This document shows positions 34,719-39,808 of a DNA stretch of 39,808 bases, in pieces. The position numbers and the translations under genes were made by a program. The stretch is from positions 1 through 39,808 of the forward strand of contig JAUIGB010000009.1 in the NCBI GenBank assembly GCA_030429975.1. Reading direction: 5' to 3'. Within the stretch, counting starts at the first letter, position 1, and the number at the start of each line of letters is the position of its first letter. Source of the stretch: a bacterium. GTDB taxonomy: Bacteria > Patescibacteriota > Saccharimonadia > Saccharimonadales > Saccharimonadaceae. The notes beneath the pieces were generated by a model. It made no database searches and was not told the DNA's origin. It was given only the letters and a program-made list of their open reading frames with translations.

Positions 34719-35327
34719 ATGAGCAGCCCAGAGAATAAAGGCAATGAATACTTCGAGCAGTGGACCGATTACGGTTTGCGTCAACTATACCAGTACATGG
34801 GTAGCGAGCAACCTAGTTTGGAAAACGACAGAATAAAAGATCCGTTAGCATTGGCAAAGATGCACCAAACAACACTAGACGAAATACCCCTAGACCCAAA
34901 TGTCAAAAACGACATGGCTAAATACAGCGAAGAAACCCTTAACGAGGTAGCGCGCAAAAAATACAAGACGCACCACCTAGTGATATTCACCAAGAGGCTG
35001 ATAGTCCTGACGCAGCTAGATTTCGAGGAATGGGAAGTGCAGGATCACTCGACCGACAGTAACGGGCAAGGTATTATGATTCAAGGTTTGTTCGGTAGAT
35101 TCGCATACGAACCCGCCGCTGATCACCAGTATCTAGAGCAAGATTCACTGACTATACGGATGGACAATCCTGATTTTCTATACACGACGTCAAAGATAAT
35201 ACGCGACAAAATATCTCCGTCCAACAAGAACTTAATATACCTAGAAGAGGGTAGTCAGCTGACCATTCCAGTGGCATCCGTTGAAGGCCAGGCCTACGAC
35301 GCCGAAAGTCTATTCGGCACTAATTAA
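34719..35327 (+). CDS. Hypothetical protein (202 aa)
   Basis: AAGGAG SD; intact ORF. Confidence 0.65.
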   Translation: MSSPENKGNEYFEQWTDYGLRQLYQYMGSEQPSLENDRIKDPLALAKMHQTTLDEIPLDPNVKNDMAKYSEETLNEVARKKYKTHHLVIFTKRLIVLTQLDFEEWEVQDHSTDSNGQGIMIQGLFGRFAYEPAADHQYLEQDSLTIRMDNPDFLYTTSKIIRDKISPSNKNLIYLEEGSQLTIPVASVEGQAYDAESLFGTN

Positions 35328-36985
35328 AACTTGTCACGAATATGTGAAAAGCTGTAATCCCAATCAGCGTTTGCTTTCTTTTGAGGATTAAAGATGCCTT
35401 GTGGGTCGAATATGTCCTTGGTTTCACGGAATAGTTTTACCATTTCTTTGCCATACATAGCTTCTAGCCATGGCCCACGCACCAATCCGTCGTTGTGCTC
35501 TCCAGACAGGCTTCCGCCATACTTTAGAACTAGTTCGTTAACTTCTTTCATGGCTGGTAGTATCTTTGCGCGGTCTTTTGGATTTTCCAGTTTCATTAGC
35601 GGTATGATATGGAAGTTTCCATCCCCCATGTGACCTGCAATCGTTGCGAATAGTTTATACTTTTTGATAATCTTTCGAATACGCGGCATAAACTCGGGCA
35701 GATGCTCGGGATTGACTACGAAATCATCGATAAACGGCGCGGTGTGCTTGTCATGAACCTTGCTACGTAAAAGCTGGAAACTATATCGACGCATTACCCA
35801 ATATTTCTCACTAGAGCCTTCGGTTGGTGTTTCCTCTAAACCATTTATCTCGTAACGTGCCTTTACCTTGCCCAGGTCTTTGTGTAGCGCACGAATTTTT
35901 TCACGAACCTCCTCTTCGGAGTCACCGGTGAACTCCGCTAGCATAACTAGCTTTGGGAAGCCTTTCAATAATTGAATACCATCTGGTATCAATCCAAATA
36001 TCAAGCGCAAGAACCTTGCAGGGCCTAACAGCTTTAGAAAGCTAGGCATGAACCGAATACTCAGCCACAAAGTCTGATCATCAAAACCTTCAAAAGTAGC
36101 GGGCTTATGTTTTAGGACCTTTTCAATCAATTCGCCAAGTTCGTCGATATCGCGCATGAACATTACTAGTAGTCCTGAATGTTTGGGACGTGGCACTAAT
36201 TGATAGGTGGCCTCCGTCACGAATCCTAACGTACCCTGAGCCCCTATGATTGCCTGCGTCAGATCAAACACGCCGGTTTCTCGATTCCATACATTCCACA
36301 AGTTGTATCCAGTAGAATTTTTACTGACTTTCGGTTTGGCTTTTTTGATCTGGTCGTAATGTTTATCAACTAGTTCAAACAAGTCGCGATAGACTTTACC
36401 CTCGAAATCATCCTGATCCATCTTGTCGTTTAGCTGTTTACGATTGAGTGGCTTTACCACGCGCTCGACGCCGTCCGCGAATACGAACTTTAGTTTTGGA
36501 ATGTATTTTTCGGTTTTTCCGAATTCCAGAGAGCGCTCGCCACCGGAGTTGTTATTAACTATACCTCCTACACTACATAGATCGCGACTGGCGGGGTAGG
36601 GAGCAAAGAGCCAGTCGTCACCAGTATGCTTGTCGAAATCACGAAACAACAAACCTGGTTGCGCAACGGCTTTATCTTTGTCTTGACTGATAAATTTGTT
36701 CAAGTACTTTTTAAAATCAACGATGATTGACGTGTTTATAGCGGCACCGGACATATCTGTTCCAGCGCTTCTAGCTGTTAACGAGAGTTCAGGTTCATGT
36801 TTTTTGCGCTCGCTGACTATTTTTACCGCGGCCTCCACGTCTTTGGCTGTTTTTGGCGCTATGACCAGTGTTGGGCGCAATTCAAACATACTAGCATCAT
36901 GCGAAAATATGTCGAGAGTCTCTGGCGAATCATCGATGCTACCAGTAAATTTATGTTGTTTTAGAGCCTGTTTAATTTCGTCCAT
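35324..36985 (-). CDS. FAD-binding oxidase (glycolate oxidase GlcD / D-lactate dehydrogenase family)
   Basis: RPTLVIAPKTAKDVEAAVKI; SLTARSAGTDMSGAAIN; AHMGDGNFHIIPLM; GGSLSGEHNDGLVRGPWL. Confidence 0.92.
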   Translation of the reverse strand: MDEIKQALKQHKFTGSIDDSPETLDIFSHDASMFELRPTLVIAPKTAKDVEAAVKIVSERKKHEPELSLTARSAGTDMSGAAINTSIIVDFKKYLNKFISQDKDKAVAQPGLLFRDFDKHTGDDWLFAPYPASRDLCSVGGIVNNNSGGERSLEFGKTEKYIPKLKFVFADGVERVVKPLNRKQLNDKMDQDDFEGKVYRDLFELVDKHYDQIKKAKPKVSKNSTGYNLWNVWNRETGVFDLTQAIIGAQGTLGFVTEATYQLVPRPKHSGLLVMFMRDIDELGELIEKVLKHKPATFEGFDDQTLWLSIRFMPSFLKLLGPARFLRLIFGLIPDGIQLLKGFPKLVMLAEFTGDSEEEVREKIRALHKDLGKVKARYEINGLEETPTEGSSEKYWVMRRYSFQLLRSKVHDKHTAPFIDDFVVNPEHLPEFMPRIRKIIKKYKLFATIAGHMGDGNFHIIPLMKLENPKDRAKILPAMKEVNELVLKYGGSLSGEHNDGLVRGPWLEAMYGKEMVKLFRETKDIFDPQGIFNPQKKANADWDYSFSHIRDKF

Positions 36986-37115
36986 TACCGCTCACTTTTT
37001 TGTATTTATTACTATTGAACTTATGGTAACAATTCTATCACATATACGCAATCTAATGCCGGTCATAGAATCCGTTTGCAACTTGCATATGCTTGGTGTA
37101 TAATTTTACCCAAGT

Positions 37116-37610
37116 ATGTGGGCAAACTCAAAAAAGCAAGGTTTTACGATAGTCGAGCTCCTCATAGTCGTGGTGGTGATAGGTGTGCTTGCCGCGATTG
37201 TGATAGTTGCATATAACGGGATTACCGCTAGTGCAAACGACTCGAAGCGGGTTTCGGATTTACGTAGCCTAGCAAAAGTGATCGAAATATATAAAGTCGA
37301 AAATGGAGGCTATCCTAGGTGTGGCGCGACTGGCCCAAACACGACACCATCCTTATCGTCAGGAACAGCGCAAGCCTGTCTAGCCGACGAACTAGTGCCG
37401 GACTATATTGGCGCGATCCCCGTAGATCCAACGAATTCTGGATCATATGTATACCGATACGCAGCGGGCTATAGGCAAACCGGTACTACATCATTTACTG
37501 GTACGCCTGCAAGTGATAATTATATTCTAGGCGTTAGATTAGATGGAACTACGTCACCAACGTACTCGGGTTGGGGCTTCAGTGATTTGACCTATCTCAC
37601 GGGTTCATAA
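37116..37610 (+). CDS. Type IV pilin / pseudopilin
   Basis: KKQGFTIVELLIVVVVIGVLAAIVIVAYNG prepilin peptidase/N-methylation motif; Cys pair; TATAAT 11 nt upstream of ATG. Confidence 0.93.
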   Translation: MWANSKKQGFTIVELLIVVVVIGVLAAIVIVAYNGITASANDSKRVSDLRSLAKVIEIYKVENGGYPRCGATGPNTTPSLSSGTAQACLADELVPDYIGAIPVDPTNSGSYVYRYAAGYRQTGTTSFTGTPASDNYILGVRLDGTTSPTYSGWGFSDLTYLTGS

Positions 37611-37624
37611 TCAACCTATATTTG

Positions 37625-37650
37625 AAACAAAAAACACCCTATAGGGTGCG
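37625..37650 (-). terminator. Minus-strand terminator T1 of GC-rich array
   Basis: minus: CACCCTATAGGGTGTTTTTTG. Confidence 0.8.
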
Positions 37651-37708
37651 TCACTTGGTCCGAACGGACCCGACCACCACATGTGTAGCCGGATCCGTCC
37701 TCGCCGGA

Positions 37709-37876
37709 TTAGTAGGGGAGTTCCATTTGGCCGTTCTGTACGCCGTTGACGCCATCGCGGGCAAGCGAAACCGAGTCACGAACCGTGAAGACGGGCTGAA
37801 CTGCGAACAGAACCAGCTGTCCTCCGCGGAGGTCCGCTAACGCTGGCTGACCATTCAAAAAGCCGTAGCCCTTCAT
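37709..37876 (-). CDS. 55-aa hypothetical protein, translationally coupled
   Basis: MKGYGFLNGQPALADLRGGQLVLFAVQPVFTVRDSVSLARDGVNGVQNGQMELPY; ATGA overlap with upstream gene; below the ORF-track size cutoff. Confidence 0.5.
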   Translation of the reverse strand: MKGYGFLNGQPALADLRGGQLVLFAVQPVFTVRDSVSLARDGVNGVQNGQMELPY

Positions 37877-38115
37877 CGTCCATCCCGGTGCGGGAAGTCG
37901 ATTCGACGGTCACGTTCGAAGCGATGAGCGGTCCCGGTCTCGCCCATGGCGAAACGTCGGCGCTCTATCCGGCGCAGGTCACGCTTGGCGGCCAAACGAC
38001 CCAGCCAACGGTTGAGCCGAAAGGCTGCGCCGCTCATCTGGTTGAAATCCAGGTTCATTATCCCTCGTTTCCAGTGTAAAATCCGGCGCGGCGCCGGACG
38101 GGTTGGATATTCCAT
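37873..38115 (-). CDS. 80-aa Arg-rich hypothetical protein
   Basis: Preceded by TTGATA-17-TATAAT promoter (minus strand). Confidence 0.5.
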   Translation of the reverse strand: MEYPTRPAPRRILHWKRGIMNLDFNQMSGAAFRLNRWLGRLAAKRDLRRIERRRFAMGETGTAHRFERDRRIDFPHRDGR

Positions 38116-38137
38116 TTCGTCAGGCGACGATACTATT

Positions 38138-38166
38138 ATTATAACATAAGTTCGTTAGAATATCAA
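38138..38166 (-). promoter_or_regulatory. Sigma70-like promoter for 38115 gene
   Basis: minus TTGATA (38161-38166), 17-nt spacer, TATAAT (38138-38143). Confidence 0.7.
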
Positions 38167-38184
38167 TACCTCTGTGAAGTATCA

Positions 38185-38250
38185 AAAAACACCCATGTGA
38201 GTGCAATAGGGTTGGCGCCCCGAGTGCGCTTTACGCACACCCGGGGCGTC
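38185..38250 (-). terminator. Tandem GC-rich hairpin plus terminator T2
   Basis: minus: GACGCCCCGGGTGTGCGTAAAGCGCACTCGGGGCG then CACTCACATGGGTGTTTTTT. Confidence 0.75.
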
Positions 38251-38263
38251 TACAAGTAGCGAA

Positions 38264-38455
38264 CTACCAGTCGCAGCCGGTCGAGGTTTCGAACTCGAAC
38301 TTGGCATCCAAAAGATCCTCGTCCGTGAACGGCCTAACGGCTAATTCTTCCACTACCTTGTTGTTGTGGATCGCGACAGGATTGGTTGGTCTGCGACTTG
38401 AGTCAGACACGAGGCTCCTAGTCCAGCTTTTGTTTGATGTGACCCACGACATCAC
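38264..38455 (-). CDS. 63-aa hypothetical protein, coupled to upstream gene
   Basis: ATGA overlap with 38452..39048 stop. Confidence 0.5.
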   Translation of the reverse strand: MMSWVTSNKSWTRSLVSDSSRRPTNPVAIHNNKVVEELAVRPFTDEDLLDAKFEFETSTGCDW

Positions 38456-39048
38456 CTTCCTTGATCTTCGCTGTCATAGTACTGCTCGTCTTCTTCGCCC
38501 GAACCCCGCAGGAGATCCCTCCACTTGTCGACACCGGGTGTCGACGATGTGGGTTCGGCAACTTCACGCGTACCGACAGCCATGCCTGTTATTCCACCGT
38601 AAACGACCTCGCGTTTCACGGGAGTCGTCGGTTGATCGAAGTTCGACTCCGGCACGATACCCTCCAGGGCATAGTAGTCGGTGTCGTCCGAACGCTCCGG
38701 CTTGGGCGCGACCGCCATCTTGGGCCGTGGACGAACATCCTCGACGGCCGTTTTTGGGTCGCGCAAGAGAGGGGCGACACGATGATGCTGATCGCTCCAT
38801 TCAGATAGCAGACTGGGTAGAGCTGCGTCCATTGCTTCGTCCACCTGATCACGATTCAGTTTGAGGCGAACGTGCAGGATTGCATCCAGCACCTTGTCCG
38901 AACCAAGCTGCTGATTCAGGCGACCGATGCGCCTGAGTAGCAGACCGTAGTTTGCTAGGTCCTCGTCGGTCAAACCATCCCGAATCTGCTCTTCGACAGC
39001 GTCGAGTTGGGCCTCGATGATCGTGAGCGCCGTGCGCATTCTGTCCAC
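38452..39048 (-). CDS. 198-aa hypothetical protein, GC-rich
   Basis: Coherent charged/helical sequence; TTGAAA-17-CATAAT promoter upstream. Confidence 0.6.
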   Translation of the reverse strand: MDRMRTALTIIEAQLDAVEEQIRDGLTDEDLANYGLLLRRIGRLNQQLGSDKVLDAILHVRLKLNRDQVDEAMDAALPSLLSEWSDQHHRVAPLLRDPKTAVEDVRPRPKMAVAPKPERSDDTDYYALEGIVPESNFDQPTTPVKREVVYGGITGMAVGTREVAEPTSSTPGVDKWRDLLRGSGEEDEQYYDSEDQGR

Positions 39049-39073
39049 TGCATGGATCCAATCTATTGTAGTT

Positions 39074-39115
39074 CCACTCGTTTTATAGGATCGGTATACG
39101 CCGTTCCTCGAGTGG
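39074..39115 (-). promoter_or_regulatory. 5'-UTR long inverted repeat upstream of 39048 gene
   Basis: CCACTCG ... CGAGTGG. Confidence 0.45.
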
Positions 39116-39151
39116 TTTTACCTCTCGTATCAACGGGCGATACTTAATGCT

Positions 39152-39180
39152 ATTATGGCATATTTGTTAATATTTTTCAA
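39152..39180 (-). promoter_or_regulatory. Sigma70-like promoter for 39048 gene
   Basis: minus TTGAAA-17-CATAAT. Confidence 0.65.
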
Positions 39181-39189
39181 CCAATCAAA

Positions 39190-39290
39190 ATGCCGCCACA
39201 AATGGCGGCAGATTGACAAACAAGTGCAAATCAGAGCTCACGCCCCGCCGAGCGAATAGTCAGCTCGGCGAGGCGGCTCCACACCCCATG
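39190..39290 (-). terminator. Two GC-rich hairpins in 3' region of 39663 gene
   Basis: minus: CGCCTCGCCGAGCTGACTATTCGCTCGGCGGGGCG and TGCCGCCATTTGTGGCGGCATTTT. Confidence 0.6.
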
Positions 39291-39300
39291 GAGGGGTAGA

Positions 39301-39663
39301 TCAGTTGTCCCGACCACCGACAGAACGCAAGTATGGTTCATGCGACGTCGCGATGACCGTTGGACTCTTTTCGTGACGACGAGTATATGGTTCGTCGTCC
39401 GGAATCTCGGGGTTGGTCACCACGTAAACGTGGGTTTCGGCCGACTCCAGACCATTATCGGGACCCATGCCCGTCGATTCACGAAATTCCAGCTCGCTTC
39501 TGGCACTGCTTGCCAGCTGACTCAAATTGCGAATTGTCGCGAAGAACAGGCTCCGCGTATCGGGGTCGGCGTCGGCAATGGATAGTCTATCCAGCCGTTT
39601 CGCGATCTCGGCTAGCTGCTCGGCGTCTTGCTGAACAGTCGGGGTTCTCGCATCATGACACAT
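39301..39663 (-). CDS. 120-aa hypothetical protein, GC-rich
   Basis: GAGAGGGTGacc ATG SD favours start 39663 over 39705; perfect promoter upstream. Confidence 0.6.
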   Translation of the reverse strand: MCHDARTPTVQQDAEQLAEIAKRLDRLSIADADPDTRSLFFATIRNLSQLASSARSELEFRESTGMGPDNGLESAETHVYVVTNPEIPDDEPYTRRHEKSPTVIATSHEPYLRSVGGRDN

Positions 39664-39754
39664 GGTCACCCTCTCGGTTTTTTGCTCTTGCTTGTCAACG
39701 ATCATTGTTGATCAAAACAGCAACAAGCTTTATAGATCATCAATTATTATCTAG

Positions 39755-39783
39755 ATATTATCATAAAAATCATAATTTGTCAA
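39755..39783 (-). promoter_or_regulatory. Consensus sigma70 promoter
   Basis: minus TTGACA-17-TAATAT. Confidence 0.75.
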
Positions 39784-39786
39784 TAT

Positions 39787-39808
39787 ATTAAAAAACACCC
39801 TCACGGGG
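39787..39808 (-). terminator. Minus-strand terminator T3 (partial at window edge)
   Basis: minus: CCCCGTGAGGGTGTTTTTT, like T1 and T2. Confidence 0.6.

Noticed and set aside
37888-38864. Plus-strand ORFs in the GC-rich array (37888, 37946, 38301, 38461)
   Set aside because: Promoters, SD-like sites, ATGA couplings and terminators all support the minus strand; plus ORFs are typical shadow frames of GC-rich DNA.
1-39808. CRISPR array or cas genes
   Set aside because: No regularly spaced direct repeats with unique spacers and no Cas-like ORFs seen; the only tandem repeat is the 46-nt array at 1585-1630.
1-39808. Alternative genetic code (UGA as Gly, as in Gracilibacteria/SR1)
   Set aside because: Many genes end cleanly at TGA with overlapping downstream starts (ATGA), and conserved proteins have no in-frame UGA; standard bacterial code fits.
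37622-39808. Integron cassette array with attC sites
   Set aside because: No convincing RYYYAAC...GTRRRRY attC core sites found at the hairpins; no integrase in the window. Only a modular array is claimed.

Overview
This window looks like a compact, low-to-mid GC bacterial chromosome segment. I infer Patescibacteria/CPR, probably Saccharibacteria-like, with the standard code (TGA used as stop). Housekeeping blocks are: rpoA(3' end)-rplQ-rplM-rpsI; trpS-RluA-type pseudouridine synthase-holB-like; rpmG; secE-nusG-(insert)-rplK; and four tRNAs (Thr-UGU, Tyr-GUA, Thr-GGU, Trp-CCA). Accessory content includes: (i) a complete actinobacterial-type C50 carotenoid operon in the order crtE-crtB-crtI-crtYc-crtYd-crtEb-like (minus strand, 26155->21293); (ii) an acyl-ACP desaturase; (iii) a GT4/GH57/GH15 alpha-glucan operon; (iv) a Trx/CcdA pair; (v) a tRNA-bounded cluster of divergent paralogues with an HxD/E...H...R pattern (2OG-Fe(II) oxygenase-like); (vi) a micro-operon of four overlapping single-TM peptides of 32-47 aa; (vii) a GC-rich small-gene array at the right end with its own sigma70-like promoters and look-alike terminators. 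The strongest new regulatory observation is an apparent transcription attenuator at 3008-3127, upstream of the genes leading into trpS: a leaderless 24-aa leader peptide (MSQVAASRAYWFTDSNSGGLLRVL) whose Gly-Gly-Leu-Leu codons can pair with the 5' arm of an intrinsic terminator. Promoter -10 boxes 6-9 nt upstream of ATG recur, suggesting that leaderless transcription is common. All family calls come from reading motifs; no database search was run.
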